Assembly (NCBI RefSeq): GCF_009834875.1
Contig: NZ_WVHT01000010.1
Location: 1-64,000 of the forward strand
Length of the DNA stretch: 64,000 nucleotides
From: Hufsiella arboris
Lineage (GTDB): Bacteria; Bacteroidota; Bacteroidia; Sphingobacteriales; Sphingobacteriaceae
Reading direction: 5' to 3'
Positions 9,903-19,166 of the stretch are shown piece by piece. The notes beneath the pieces were generated by a model. It saw nothing but the letters and a program-made list of their open reading frames with translations. It searched no databases and was not told where the DNA came from. The translations under genes and the position numbers were made by a program. Numbering within the stretch: position 1 is the stretch's first letter; each line of letters begins with the position of its first letter.

Positions 9903-10652
9903 ATGAAGGTCTCCATTATAACCGTAACCTACAATGCTGAACGGTTTCTTGAAAAGTGTATTAAAAGTGTTTTATCGCAATCTTATCAGAATATTGAGTA
10001 TATTATAATTGATGGAGAATCTACCGATTCTACATTGTCCGTCATTGAGCCATTTCGTAGCCATATACCAAAAGTTATTTCAGAAAAGGATGACGGCATG
10101 TATGACGCGCTTAACAAGGGAATCAGTCTTGCACAGGGAGATATAATTGGTATTTTAAACGCAGACGATTTTTTTGCATCAGATGATGTTGTGGAAAAAA
10201 TTGTGCAGAGTTTTGAAAAAAGCGGGGCAGAGGTGCTTTACGGTGATCTGGATTACGTTGATCAGTTCGATACAAATAAAATATTGAGAAAATGGCGCAC
10301 CAAACGCTATTTCAAGGGTGCTTTTCAATGGGGATGGATGCCTGCTCATCCAACTTTTTACGCAAAAAAATCCCTGTTCGAAAATTATGGTGCTTATAAT
10401 CCACAATTCGGGAGCGCCGCGGATTACGAGCTGATGCTTCGTTATATGCATAAGTTCAAGGTTAAATCGGTTTTTTTACAGGAAGTATTGGTAAAAATGC
10501 GAAACGGCGGTATGAGTAACAGTTCTCTCGGTAACAGGATAAAGGCAAATAAAAAAGATCTTTTGGCAATGAAAGTCAACCAGATACAATTTCCTCTATT
10601 AGCAGCCATTATGAAACCGCTTCGGAAAGTTCCTCAATTTATCGGCTTTTAA
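9903..10652 (+). CDS. family 2 glycosyltransferase
   Basis: A 249-residue, GT-A fold glycosyltransferase without membrane segments. The N-terminal strand VSIITVTYN, the nucleotide-site Asp in IIIDGESTDST (D37) and the metal-binding NADD (N86-D89) are all present. The mid-region EKDDGMYDALNKGI and C-terminal GSAADYELMLRYM match the WcaA/WcaE-like branch that acts in capsule, exopolysaccharide or O-antigen synthesis. The neighbouring gene encodes a lipid-linked sugar-phosphate transferase, which supports a surface-polysaccharide role. The donor and acceptor sugars cannot be read from sequence. No full polysaccharide cluster surrounds it. Confidence 0.9.
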   Translation: MKVSIITVTYNAERFLEKCIKSVLSQSYQNIEYIIIDGESTDSTLSVIEPFRSHIPKVISEKDDGMYDALNKGISLAQGDIIGILNADDFFASDDVVEKIVQSFEKSGAEVLYGDLDYVDQFDTNKILRKWRTKRYFKGAFQWGWMPAHPTFYAKKSLFENYGAYNPQFGSAADYELMLRYMHKFKVKSVFLQEVLVKMRNGGMSNSSLGNRIKANKKDLLAMKVNQIQFPLLAAIMKPLRKVPQFIGF

Positions 10653-10837
10653 AAATTAAAGGCAACTTCTTGATTAATTAGCACGTACTAGCCTTAGTTA
10701 TTGTGAATTTGTGTGAATTACGGGGAATTTTTTTCACAGGACTGAGAACTTATTGCAAGTTATTTAAAGCTAAAATGCGCCCTTCATTTTGAATCAGCTT
10801 TGGCGCGGTTTTAGAATAAAGTCGACATATAATTTTT

Positions 10838-11941
10838 ATGCTACAATACATCTCCTCGTCTGAAACCTTCAAATACATTACAATTGTTTTGTTTTCAATG
10901 GTGCTGGTATTTCTTTCAATCCCGTCTATTATCCACGTTGCGCAACAACGTTCGATCTTTGACGATATTGATGTCGAAAGAAAAAATCATAGCCATGGTA
11001 TTGCAAGGTTAGGCGGGGTAGCGATTTTTTGCAGCTTCATGATCACCTGCCTCCTCATCTCAAATATCAACGGATTGAGTGATGTTAATTATCTACTTAC
11101 AGCTTCAATGGTATTATTTGTTGTTGGTTTAAAGGATGATATGTGGGGTGTTAATCCAAGCACAAAATTCGGGATGCAGTTTATCATCGCGGCGATAATT
11201 GTGATTCTGGCGAATGTACGCCTGACAAGTTTTTACAATATCTTTTTTATTCAGGACTTGCCGTATGTACCCAGCGTGGTGTTCTCTATGCTGGTTATCA
11301 TGTTTCTTACCAATGCCTTTAACCTGATTGACGGGATTGATGGCCTTGCAGGCACTACTGGACTTATCGTTAACGCAACGCTGGGATTGATGTTCGCACG
11401 GATGGGGGAGATTAGTCTTGCCTGTATCGCCTTTTCACTGGCGGGAGCGTGTATCGGTTTTTTACGTTATAACCTCACACCGGCTAAAATATTTATGGGT
11501 GATACAGGCTCGTTGTTGCTTGGATTTGTATCTGCGGTACTTTGCATCAAATTTATAGAGCTTAATAAAACCGGTGTTAACCATGCGTTTGTTTATAAAT
11601 CTGCCCCGGCAATTGCAATGGCAGTTTTAATCGGCCCGATATTCGATGCATTCAGAGTGTTTTCGATTCGTCTCCTTAAAAGAAAATCTCCGTTTTCAGC
11701 GGATCGTAACCATGTTCATCATCGCATGCTTAACATCGGTTTTAATCATCTTCAAACAACAGGTATACTCGGCGGATTTAATGTTTTAATGATTTTCATC
11801 GCGCTCGGATTCCGGGACATCGGCAACTTTTGGTTAATAGCCCTGCTGTTTTTTATCTGTGTGCTGTTCAATTTGTTTTTGACTTTTTTTGTGCGGTCGA
11901 AAGAACGAAACAGCTATTCATTCAATAACTTCCTTTGGTAA
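10838..11941 (+). CDS. undecaprenyl-phosphate sugar-1-phosphate transferase (WecA/TagO family)
   Basis: A 367-residue polytopic membrane enzyme of the MraY/WecA (GT4) superfamily, with about 10-11 predicted membrane segments. It moves a sugar-1-phosphate, usually GlcNAc-1-P, from UDP-sugar to undecaprenyl phosphate and so primes surface-polysaccharide assembly. Visible motifs: KDD (99-101), NLIDGIDGL (162-170), KIFMGDTGS (217-225) and the cytosolic HVHH (291-294), which in WecA-type enzymes replaces the MraY pattern. The C-terminus is a hydrophobic pair of helices. It follows a GT2 gene by 185 bp, a pairing that suits polysaccharide synthesis. The true MraY is elsewhere, at 24599. The exact sugar is inferred from family. 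Confidence 0.88.
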   Translation: MLQYISSSETFKYITIVLFSMVLVFLSIPSIIHVAQQRSIFDDIDVERKNHSHGIARLGGVAIFCSFMITCLLISNINGLSDVNYLLTASMVLFVVGLKDDMWGVNPSTKFGMQFIIAAIIVILANVRLTSFYNIFFIQDLPYVPSVVFSMLVIMFLTNAFNLIDGIDGLAGTTGLIVNATLGLMFARMGEISLACIAFSLAGACIGFLRYNLTPAKIFMGDTGSLLLGFVSAVLCIKFIELNKTGVNHAFVYKSAPAIAMAVLIGPIFDAFRVFSIRLLKRKSPFSADRNHVHHRMLNIGFNHLQTTGILGGFNVLMIFIALGFRDIGNFWLIALLFFICVLFNLFLTFFVRSKERNSYSFNNFLW

Positions 11942-11971
11942 ACTTTTTTGAGCGGAGGCAGTTTGTAAGTT

Positions 11972-12796
11972 ATGAAATCTGCTGAAGTAAAAGTTAATGA
12001 TATTCTCGTTAAGTATATAGTGAAGCCGGTTATAGAGCCGGCTTTTTCTTTGGTTTTTGTCCACGGTTTTCCGTTTGATAAATCAATGTGGCATGATCAG
12101 CTTGCCAACCTTCCCGTTAATGTCCAGGGTATCGCATATGATGTAAGAGGACTTGGTGAATCAGAATCGGGGAGCAAGTTTGTAAATATGAACGTCCTTG
12201 CTGAAGATCTGATTGGTTTTATTAAAGCGCTCAATTTAACAAATGTGGTGGTTTGTGGTATTTCCATGGGCGGTTATATTATTCTAAGGACATTGCAGCT
12301 TGAGCCAAAATGGTTTAAGGCGATAATCCTTTCGGATACGACTTCTTTTGCTGATACGAACGAGTCGAAGCTTAATCGTTTTGCAGGTATTGAAACTTTG
12401 CAAAACAGCGGAACGGAGGTTTATGCGGAAAATTCACTTAAAAACCTTTTTGCAAAATCTACTTTCGATTCGCAACCAGGAGCGGTATCAAAAATCAGGG
12501 AAGCTATCTTTAGAAATTCGGTGGACGGTATGTGCGCAACATTGCTTGCGCTGGCTTCAAGAACCGATACCACGGATGTGCTTGAACGAATTACAGTGCC
12601 CACTTTGATTATGCGGGGTGAAGAAGATCAAATCATAAAATCTGAACAGGCGAATGATCTGCACGAAAAGATTGGCGGCTCTGAATTGGTTATAATTCCT
12701 TCTGCGGGTCACTTGCCCAACCTTGAAAATGCCAGGGCCTTTAACAGTGCAGTAGCGAACTTCTTAAGCAAAAATTTTCTACTGGCATCCGGATAA
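11972..12796 (+). CDS. alpha/beta-fold hydrolase
   Basis: A 274-residue soluble hydrolase without a signal peptide. The oxyanion HGFP motif (31-34), nucleophile elbow GISMG with Ser98, an acid in RGEEDQ (about D219) and a catalytic His in SAGHLPNLE give a complete Ser-Asp-His triad. The RGEEDxI and GHLPNLE motifs place it with 3-oxoadipate enol-lactonase/esterase-like proteins, but no aromatic-degradation genes are nearby, so the substrate is unknown. It starts 30 bp after the WecA-like gene behind AGCGGAGG, one of the few Shine-Dalgarno-like sequences in the window. It is followed after 10 bp by topoisomerase IB. Confidence 0.85.
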   Translation: MKSAEVKVNDILVKYIVKPVIEPAFSLVFVHGFPFDKSMWHDQLANLPVNVQGIAYDVRGLGESESGSKFVNMNVLAEDLIGFIKALNLTNVVVCGISMGGYIILRTLQLEPKWFKAIILSDTTSFADTNESKLNRFAGIETLQNSGTEVYAENSLKNLFAKSTFDSQPGAVSKIREAIFRNSVDGMCATLLALASRTDTTDVLERITVPTLIMRGEEDQIIKSEQANDLHEKIGGSELVIIPSAGHLPNLENARAFNSAVANFLSKNFLLASG

Positions 12797-12806
12797 AACA
12801 ATTCTT

Positions 12807-13883
12807 ATGAAAATTGTTATTGGCAGTATGACTAGTATTGAACAATTGCTTGATGAAAATAAGCTGGTTTATCTCACTGATTCTGCACCTGGAATCAGCC
12901 GGGTAAAAAAAGGGGCTGAGTTCATCTATCTCGATAAAAAAGGCGAAAAAATAACCGATGAAAAACTGCTTAAGCGTATAAAAAGCCTCGTTTTGCCTCC
13001 CGCATGGACAAATGTGTGGATTGCGCCCAAGGCGAATGCGCATTTGCAGGCAACGGGGATTGACCAGGCAGGCCGGAAACAATACCGATATCACCAATCC
13101 TGGTGCCAGTCGCGAAATGAAAACAAGTTTTTTCACCTGCTCGAATTTGGAAAAAACCTGCCCGATATACGCCGGACGCTCGAATCGGATATAAAAAGGA
13201 AATCGTTCGATGAAAGGAAAGTGCTGGCTATTTCCGTGAGTTTTATGGCAAAAACACTTGTCAGAATAGGCAATGAATCATATAAGCAGCTTTACGGAAG
13301 CTATGGACTAAGCACACTCCGAGATAAGCATGTTAAAATTTCGGGTTCTAATTTGAAGATATCATTTAAAGGAAAAAAAGGAGTGATGCATGATATCGAC
13401 CTGAAAGATAAGCGCCTTGCTAATCTTGTAAAGAAATGCCGGGATATTCCCGGGCAGGAACTTTTTCAATATTACACCGCGGCAGGTGAACACCGTTCTA
13501 TCGATTCTGGTATGGTGAACAATTATATCAGGGAGATAACCGGCTGTGACTTTACTGCCAAAGATTTCAGAACCTGGTCTGGAACAATGGAAGCATTACG
13601 TAATTATGCTGTTTACGAGTACCCGGAAAACGAAACGAAGCGCAAAAAAGTAACTGTCGCCGTATTGGATGAAGTCGCGAAAAAGCTTGGTAATACCCGC
13701 AGTGTCTGTAAAAAATACTATGTTTTTCCGGCACTCACAGAAGCGTATGAGCACGGCGATCTTGAACCTTTTCTGAAGAAGATTCGAAACAATTCGCGCC
13801 TCACTGCTGATGTGGGGTTAAATGCTGATGAAAAAGTCTTGTTAAGTTTCCTCAGATCAGAGCAAAAGAAAAAAGCTGCGTAA
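12807..13883 (+). CDS. DNA topoisomerase IB
   Basis: A 358-residue type IB topoisomerase of the compact bacterial/poxvirus class. It relaxes supercoils by a 3'-phosphotyrosyl nick. The N-terminal beta domain contains SRVKKGAEFIYLDKKG and LVLPPAWTNVWIA. The catalytic domain shows RIGNESY, LRDKHVK (catalytic Lys loop), FRTWSGT (catalytic Arg) and, near residues 295-310, LGNTRSVCKKYY, which carries the nucleophilic Tyr. The length matches the family. An in-frame ATG at 12828 (MTSIEQLL) is a likely alternative start because family members usually begin there. It lies 10 bp after the hydrolase gene and converges with the small minus-strand gene at 13886, 2 bp away. Confidence 0.9.
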   Translation: MKIVIGSMTSIEQLLDENKLVYLTDSAPGISRVKKGAEFIYLDKKGEKITDEKLLKRIKSLVLPPAWTNVWIAPKANAHLQATGIDQAGRKQYRYHQSWCQSRNENKFFHLLEFGKNLPDIRRTLESDIKRKSFDERKVLAISVSFMAKTLVRIGNESYKQLYGSYGLSTLRDKHVKISGSNLKISFKGKKGVMHDIDLKDKRLANLVKKCRDIPGQELFQYYTAAGEHRSIDSGMVNNYIREITGCDFTAKDFRTWSGTMEALRNYAVYEYPENETKRKKVTVAVLDEVAKKLGNTRSVCKKYYVFPALTEAYEHGDLEPFLKKIRNNSRLTADVGLNADEKVLLSFLRSEQKKKAA

Positions 13884-13885
13884 CA

Positions 13886-14107
13886 TTAAACGTCTTTAGG
13901 TTTAGAATTTTGATCACCAGGTTTTACCGGCTGTTCTTCCGTCTCATGCCGTTTAGCAACGTTGCCGAAGTTCGCGTTATCCTGGTCATAAGTTTTATCG
14001 TCGGGTTTAACAACAGCTTCGTTATCGTCTTGCGGGTGTTTTATTTTCTTTTCGCCTGAATCTTTTGGTTCGAATTTTTCTGGTTTATCGCTTTGATTAT
14101 TGATCAT
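13886..14107 (-). CDS. small hydrophilic, probably disordered protein
   Basis: A 73-residue very polar protein (MINNQSDKPEKFEPKDSGEK..., rich in Asp, Lys, Glu, Asn, Pro) with no hydrophobic core. It looks intrinsically disordered and I recognise no family. The frame stays open upstream to an ATG at 14239 (117 residues), but that start would lie 13 bp from the gap start and on top of its -7 promoter box (14226-14233), so the ATG at 14107 is preferred. The longer form, which adds MRQSYYFFSDRWSGKRIFYF and more, cannot be excluded. Function unknown. Confidence 0.55.
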   Translation of the reverse strand: MINNQSDKPEKFEPKDSGEKKIKHPQDDNEAVVKPDDKTYDQDNANFGNVAKRHETEEQPVKPGDQNSKPKDV

Positions 14108-14225
14108 CGTTTTTCTTTTACAAACTTGCTGTGGCGGAAAATGTTTGCTTCCTATAAACTGTTGCAACGCTTCGTCGTTGAAGTAAAATATACGTTTTCC
14201 TGACCAGCGATCGCTGAAAAAGTAA

Positions 14226-14233
14226 TAGCTTTG
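14226..14233 (+). promoter_or_regulatory. -7 box of the gap-GNAT-pgk promoter
   Basis: TAGCTTTG is an exact match to the Bacteroidetes -7 consensus TAnnTTTG. Transcription would begin near 14240, about 12 nt before the gap start codon. No clear TTTG box is seen at -33. Confidence 0.5.
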
Positions 14234-14252
14234 CCTCATTGAATATAGTATA

Positions 14253-15281
14253 ATGAGAGTCGCTATTAATGGGTTTGGACGGATCGGGCGGAATGCACTG
14301 AGAGCTCTTTTGGAGAAAAAAGGTGTGGATGTTATCGCTGTAAATGATCTTTCCGATACCCGGACGCTCGCACACCTTTTTAAATATGATTCTGTTCATG
14401 GAATATTTAACGGCGAGGTATTTTCTGATGACCAGTCGCTTTTTGTAAACGGAAAAGCCATCCGGGTATTTGCAGAAAAAGATCCCGCCAAACTGCCATG
14501 GTTGCAGCTTGATATCGACATTGTCATCGAATCAACCGGTAAATTCCTTAGCAGGGATCTTGCGTCAAAACACCTCGCAGCAGGCGCGCATCAGGTAATT
14601 ATTTCAGCCCCTCCGACAGATAAAAGCATCCCAACAGTTGTTCTGGGTGTAAATGATAAGGATATCGATCTCACGGAATCCATTTTATCAAATGCGTCAT
14701 GTACGACGAATAATGTTGCTCCAATGGTAAAAGTGCTCCATGAGAACTGGAAGATTATCGACGGATATATTACAACCGTTCATTCAATGACCGGCGATCA
14801 GAGCCTGCATGACGCCCCGCATAAAGATTTAAGAAGAGCAAGGGCGGCTTCGGCATCGATTATTCCAACAACAACTGGCGCTGCAAAGGCCATCACAGCA
14901 ATATTTCCGCAATTGGAAGGAAAACTTGGCGGTGCGGGAATCCGCGTTCCGGTGTTAAACGGCTCATTAACCGACTTTACCTGTATACTTGAACATCAAC
15001 CGACCGTTGAAGAGATTAACGCAGCTTTCAAAACAGCATCGGAAACGAGTCTGAAAGGTATCTTAAAATATACGGAAGATCCAATCGTATCTGTGGATAT
15101 AATTGATAATCCGTATTCATGCACATTTGATTCATTATTGACATCGGTAGTCGGCGACCTGGTAAAGGTTGTAGGATGGTATGACAATGAATCGGGGTAT
15201 TCCAATCGCCTGGCCGACCTGGTACAGAAAATCGCTAACCATAAAGCCGCTTCCACACTGGAAGAATCGCATATAAAATGA
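14253..15281 (+). CDS. gap: glyceraldehyde-3-phosphate dehydrogenase, first paralogue
   Basis: A 342-residue type I GAPDH, which makes 1,3-bisphosphoglycerate from glyceraldehyde-3-phosphate and NAD(P)+. The Rossmann start is INGFGRIGR with the adenosine-binding acid in NDL (31-33). Catalytic Cys150 lies in NASCTTNN: the usual second Cys (CTTNC) is Asn154 here. The S-loop reads HKDLRRARAASASIIPTTTGAAKA, the subclass different from E. coli GapA ([10 protein letters not shown]). The second paralogue, at 55986, has the E. coli-like form. This gene overlaps the GNAT gene by 4 bp (ATGA) and is followed by pgk, the next glycolytic step. A gluconeogenic or NADP role for one paralogue is possible but not shown here. 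Confidence 0.93.
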   Translation: MRVAINGFGRIGRNALRALLEKKGVDVIAVNDLSDTRTLAHLFKYDSVHGIFNGEVFSDDQSLFVNGKAIRVFAEKDPAKLPWLQLDIDIVIESTGKFLSRDLASKHLAAGAHQVIISAPPTDKSIPTVVLGVNDKDIDLTESILSNASCTTNNVAPMVKVLHENWKIIDGYITTVHSMTGDQSLHDAPHKDLRRARAASASIIPTTTGAAKAITAIFPQLEGKLGGAGIRVPVLNGSLTDFTCILEHQPTVEEINAAFKTASETSLKGILKYTEDPIVSVDIIDNPYSCTFDSLLTSVVGDLVKVVGWYDNESGYSNRLADLVQKIANHKAASTLEESHIK

Positions 15282-15754
15282 TAAAATTTATTTCAGGAGA
15301 AGATACTCTTCACATTCGGAATCAGGTATTACGGAACAACTTATTAACGCCACAGGAATGCATTTTTTCGGGGGATGATGAAGCCGGATCATTCCATCTC
15401 GGTTATTTTGATGATGAAAAACTGGTTTGCATCGCAACATTCCACAAGCAGAATATAGTTGAACGTCCCGAATTGTTTCCTCAGGTTTCCAGTCATTTAA
15501 ATAATGACAATAAAAACGTTTACCGTTTACGGGGAATGGCAACGCTGCCGGAGTATCGTGGAAAAGGAATCGGAAACCAATTAGTTAATTTTGCAATTGT
15601 ATATTTACGCGGCCAAAAAGTAAACGATTTGTGGTGCGACGCCCGAAAAGTTGCTTACCGGTTTTACAAAAGCCTGGGCTTCGAATTCATCTCCGAGGAA
15701 TTCGAAATCCCGAATATCGGCCCGCATAAAGTAATGTATCTGAAAATTCAATAA
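15278..15754 (+). CDS. GNAT-family N-acetyltransferase
   Basis: A 158-residue GNAT protein with the acetyl-CoA-binding motif A as [17 protein letters not shown] (Q/RxxGxG/A loop RGKGIG) and the C-terminal [19 protein letters not shown], a hallmark of GNAT motif B. The substrate is not readable. It is translationally coupled to gap (4-bp overlap, ATGA) and followed 13 bp later by pgk. It therefore sits inside a glycolytic operon and could modify a metabolite or a glycolytic enzyme. That last point is inference from context only. Confidence 0.88.
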   Translation: MIKFISGEDTLHIRNQVLRNNLLTPQECIFSGDDEAGSFHLGYFDDEKLVCIATFHKQNIVERPELFPQVSSHLNNDNKNVYRLRGMATLPEYRGKGIGNQLVNFAIVYLRGQKVNDLWCDARKVAYRFYKSLGFEFISEEFEIPNIGPHKVMYLKIQ

Positions 15755-15767
15755 TTACACTTTCAAA

Positions 15768-16958
15768 ATGAAAACAATCGACAATCTTAACTTCTCTGGA
15801 AAAAAAGCTTTGATACGCGTTGATTTCAACGTTCCGTTGGATGAAAACTATAATATTACCGATGACAACCGGATTCAGGGCGCTTTGCCAACAATTAAAA
15901 AGATATTAAAAGACGGCGGTTCTGTTATCCTGATGTCGCATTTAGGCCGGCCAAAAGACGGACCGACCGAAAAATATTCGTTAAAGCATATTGTGAAACA
16001 TTTATCGGATGTACTGGGCGTTGACGTGCAGTTTGCAGACGATTGCATTGGTGAGCAGGCGAAAGAAAAAGCTGCCAATCTGAAAGCGGGTGAAGTTCTG
16101 TTATTGGAGAATCTTCGCTTTTATAAAGAAGAAGAAAAAGGAGATGAAGCGTTCGCTGAAAAGCTTTCCAAATTAGGCGAAGTTTATGTGAATGACGCTT
16201 TTGGTACCGCTCACCGCGCTCATGCTTCTACAGCAGTTATCGCCAAATTCTTCCCTGACGCAAAATATTTCGGCTACCTGATGGCCGCTGAATTGAATAA
16301 TGCAGAAAAGGTATTAAACGGTGCCGAAAAGCCTTTCACAGCGATCATGGGTGGCGCAAAGGTTTCTGATAAAATTGAGTTAATCGAGCAATTGCTTGGG
16401 AAAGTTGATAATCTGCTTATCGGCGGCGGTATGGCTTACACGTTCTTTAAAGCGCAAGGTGGAAAAATTGGCAATTCACTGGTAGAAGCTGACAAACTCG
16501 ACCTGGCGTCAAGCCTGATTGAAAAAGCGAAGGCAAAAGGTGTGAAACTGATCCTTCCGGTTGATTCGATTGTTGCAGATAAATTTTCGAACGACGCGGC
16601 CACAGATATCGCCAAAAACGATGATATAAAAGATGGCTGGATGGGATTGGATATCGGTCCGGAAGCCGTTGAGCAATATGAATCGGTGATCGCAAGTTCA
16701 AAAACGATCTTATGGAACGGTCCGATGGGCGTTTTCGAAATGAGCAAGTTCGAATCGGGAACAAAATCAGTAGCCGAAGCAGTTGTAAAAGCGACAAAAG
16801 ATGGTGCATTCTCATTGATCGGTGGCGGCGATTCTGCTGCAGCAGTGGCGAAATTTGGATTTGAAGATGAAGTGAGTTACGTATCAACCGGTGGCGGTGC
16901 GCTGCTGGAATACATGGAAGGAAAAGAACTTCCGGGAGTTAAGGCAATAAACGACTAA
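15768..16958 (+). CDS. pgk: phosphoglycerate kinase
   Basis: A 396-residue cytosolic phosphoglycerate kinase, which transfers phosphate from 1,3-bisphosphoglycerate to ADP. Visible features are the substrate-binding N-terminal domain ([45 protein letters not shown]) and the nucleotide-binding C-terminal domain ([35 protein letters not shown]). The length is typical. It is the third gene of the gap-GNAT-pgk unit and is followed by a strong hairpin terminator at 16980. Confidence 0.97.
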   Translation: MKTIDNLNFSGKKALIRVDFNVPLDENYNITDDNRIQGALPTIKKILKDGGSVILMSHLGRPKDGPTEKYSLKHIVKHLSDVLGVDVQFADDCIGEQAKEKAANLKAGEVLLLENLRFYKEEEKGDEAFAEKLSKLGEVYVNDAFGTAHRAHASTAVIAKFFPDAKYFGYLMAAELNNAEKVLNGAEKPFTAIMGGAKVSDKIELIEQLLGKVDNLLIGGGMAYTFFKAQGGKIGNSLVEADKLDLASSLIEKAKAKGVKLILPVDSIVADKFSNDAATDIAKNDDIKDGWMGLDIGPEAVEQYESVIASSKTILWNGPMGVFEMSKFESGTKSVAEAVVKATKDGAFSLIGGGDSAAAVAKFGFEDEVSYVSTGGGALLEYMEGKELPGVKAIND

Positions 16959-16979
16959 GTAATAAATCAATAAAGCATC

Positions 16980-17013
16980 AGAATCGCCGGCTTAATTTAA
17001 GCAGGCGATTCTT
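16980..17013 (+). terminator. intrinsic terminator after pgk
   Basis: Long stem with arms GAATCGCC.GCTTAA and TTAAGC.GGCGATTC (one G/A mismatch) followed by TTGTTT, 22 bp after the pgk stop. Confidence 0.7.
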
Positions 17014-17206
17014 GTTTACGCGCATTGCGTTGGTGTACTAATATTTTAAACCTTATCCGATAAATTATCGGACGTGCCGAAAAAACCGCAACACTTTCAG
17101 AGCAAAACGTAACCGCTTGTTGATTTCTGCCGCGCCTGCCATTTTTAAAATTATCTTATCTTTCGCGTTATTTCAAAAAGAATCAAACAAGCTGCAAATA
17201 CATTCA

Positions 17207-19072
17207 ATGAAAAAAAATCTATTCCTTTTTATATTAATTATCGCCGCTCAATTACGGCCGGCCTTTTCCCAAACTGACGATGCGGCTTTCGTAAAAGAGA
17301 ATTACCAAAAGTTCGAATACCAAATACCGATGCGCGACGGGAAAAAGTTATTTACCTCAGTATATGTACCGAAAGACAGGTCGCAGAAATATCCCATCAT
17401 GATGGATCGCACACCTTATAGTGTTGCGCCTTATGGAAAAGATGTTTACAAGCGATCCCTCGGGCCGTCCGAGCTGTTTTTGCATGACAAATTTATTTTT
17501 GTTTACCAGGATGTTCGCGGCCGTTGGATGTCCGAAGGGATATATGAGGAGATGACGCCGCAAAAACCTGCCTACAACTCTCTGAAAGATGTAGACGAAA
17601 GTACAGATACTTACGACACCATCGATTGGCTTGTCAAAAACCTTCCCAACAATAGCGGAAAAGTAGGTGTGTGGGGGATTTCATATCCCGGTTTTTATAC
17701 CACAACATCATTGATAAGCCGGCATCCTGCCCTGGTTTGCGCTTCGCCGCAGGCACCAATCGCCGATTTATACCGCGACGACGCTTATCATAACGGCGCT
17801 TTCATGCTTGCCGCTAATTTTGGTTTTTATCCTTTTTTTACCAACAGGCAAGATAGCATACCAACACAGCGGCGAGGCTCGTCTTTCGATCCGGGAACGG
17901 AAGACGGTTATTCCTTCTACCTGCGTGCAAATAATCTAAAAGATCTTAACACAACGTATTACAAAGACAGTATTCGTTTGTGGAACGAGATGGTTGATCA
18001 TCCGAATTACGATGAACACTGGCAAAAACGTAATGTGCTGAATCATTTGAAAAATATTAAAACAGCCGTTCTGGTGACTGGTGGGTGGTATGATGCTGAA
18101 GATCTGTATGGAGCGATTAAAACCTACAAAACTATTGCAAAAAACAACCCTGCCACACCAGCCTATTTTGTTATGGGGCCATGGGTACACGGGGGTTGGG
18201 CGAGGGGAGACGGTGACCATCTTGGAGATGTTGACTTCGGCCAAAAAACCGGGCCATTTTACCGCCAGGATATTGAGTTTAAATTTTTCAGCCACTATTT
18301 AAAGGGGACGGCGGCTTTAGATCTTCCAAAGGCAATCATGTTTGAAACTGGAACAAATCAGTGGAAGAAGTATGACACATGGCCGCCCGCAGAAGCCAAA
18401 GAAGAGAAACTGTTTCTGATTCCTGGCGGAAAGTTGTCATTCTCCGCTCCAACCCAAACGGCAGCATTTGACGAATATATTTCGGACCCCAATAAACCGG
18501 TGCCATTTATTAATTCGACAGATATGGATATGAAACGGGAATATATGACAGCCGATCAACGCTTTGCTTCATCAAGGCCCGATGTGCTTACTTATCAAAC
18601 GGAAGTTTTAGATCATAATATTACAATTGCAGGTGACATCTGGGCAAATCTGAAGGTGTCGATTACTGGAACCGATGCTGATTTTGACGTGAAAGTGATC
18701 GACGTTTACCCGGATTCAGCCAAAAATAATCAGTATACCGGAAAAGATGTATACATGTCGGGCTACCAGCAAATGGTACGCAGTGAAGCGATGCGCGGAA
18801 AGTTCAGAAACAGTTTTTCCAAACCAGAACCGTTTATTCCTGGAAAGGTAACGCCGGTAAATTTTGAACTGCAGGATGTGCTTCACACTTTTAAAAAAGG
18901 TCACCGGATTATGGTGCAGATACAAAGCACCTGGTTCCCGCTAACCGACCGGAATCCACAGCAATTTCTTGATATACCAAAAGCAAAAACGTCTGACTTT
19001 AAAAAATCCACCAATCGCGTTTACAGCACGAAAACACAGCCAAGTTTTCTTACTGTACGAACACTGAATTAG
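17207..19072 (+). CDS. secreted CocE/NonD-family hydrolase (X-Pro dipeptidyl-peptidase S15)
   Basis: A 621-residue exported serine hydrolase. The start at 17207 gives a good signal peptide (MKKNLFLFILIIAAQLRPAFSQ). The frame is open 30 codons further up, but that extension has no purpose. The catalytic domain shows RMSEG-type QDVRGRWMSEG, the nucleophile WGISYPG (Ser159), an Asp region in VTGGWYDAEDLYG and a His in MGPWVHGGW. The C-terminal beta-jelly-roll (X-Pro dipeptidyl-peptidase C-terminal domain) covers about the last 200 residues and ends near HTFKKGHRIMVQIQSTWFPLTDRNP. Relatives hydrolyse acyl-peptide, beta-lactam side-chain or ester bonds, and the substrate is unknown. It stands alone between two terminators. 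Confidence 0.9.
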   Translation: MKKNLFLFILIIAAQLRPAFSQTDDAAFVKENYQKFEYQIPMRDGKKLFTSVYVPKDRSQKYPIMMDRTPYSVAPYGKDVYKRSLGPSELFLHDKFIFVYQDVRGRWMSEGIYEEMTPQKPAYNSLKDVDESTDTYDTIDWLVKNLPNNSGKVGVWGISYPGFYTTTSLISRHPALVCASPQAPIADLYRDDAYHNGAFMLAANFGFYPFFTNRQDSIPTQRRGSSFDPGTEDGYSFYLRANNLKDLNTTYYKDSIRLWNEMVDHPNYDEHWQKRNVLNHLKNIKTAVLVTGGWYDAEDLYGAIKTYKTIAKNNPATPAYFVMGPWVHGGWARGDGDHLGDVDFGQKTGPFYRQDIEFKFFSHYLKGTAALDLPKAIMFETGTNQWKKYDTWPPAEAKEEKLFLIPGGKLSFSAPTQTAAFDEYISDPNKPVPFINSTDMDMKREYMTADQRFASSRPDVLTYQTEVLDHNITIAGDIWANLKVSITGTDADFDVKVIDVYPDSAKNNQYTGKDVYMSGYQQMVRSEAMRGKFRNSFSKPEPFIPGKVTPVNFELQDVLHTFKKGHRIMVQIQSTWFPLTDRNPQQFLDIPKAKTSDFKKSTNRVYSTKTQPSFLTVRTLN

Positions 19073-19090
19073 TGAGTTAGCAATACATAC

Positions 19091-19125
19091 ACAAAAGCCG
19101 GCCAGTATGCCGGCTTTTGTCGTTT
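19091..19125 (+). terminator. intrinsic terminator upstream of the dcw cluster
   Basis: Perfect 12-bp stem ACAAAAGCCGGC / GCCGGCTTTTGT with loop CAGTAT, followed by CGTTTTT. It separates the S15 hydrolase from mraZ. Confidence 0.85.
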
Positions 19126-19166
19126 TTAAGGTGAAGTGGGAAAAATAATCTTGTTGAAAACTTTTT

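Noticed and set aside
17117-17206. 30-codon N-terminal extension of the S15 hydrolase
   Set aside because: The signal peptide begins at the internal ATG 17207; the extension would place it in the middle of the protein.
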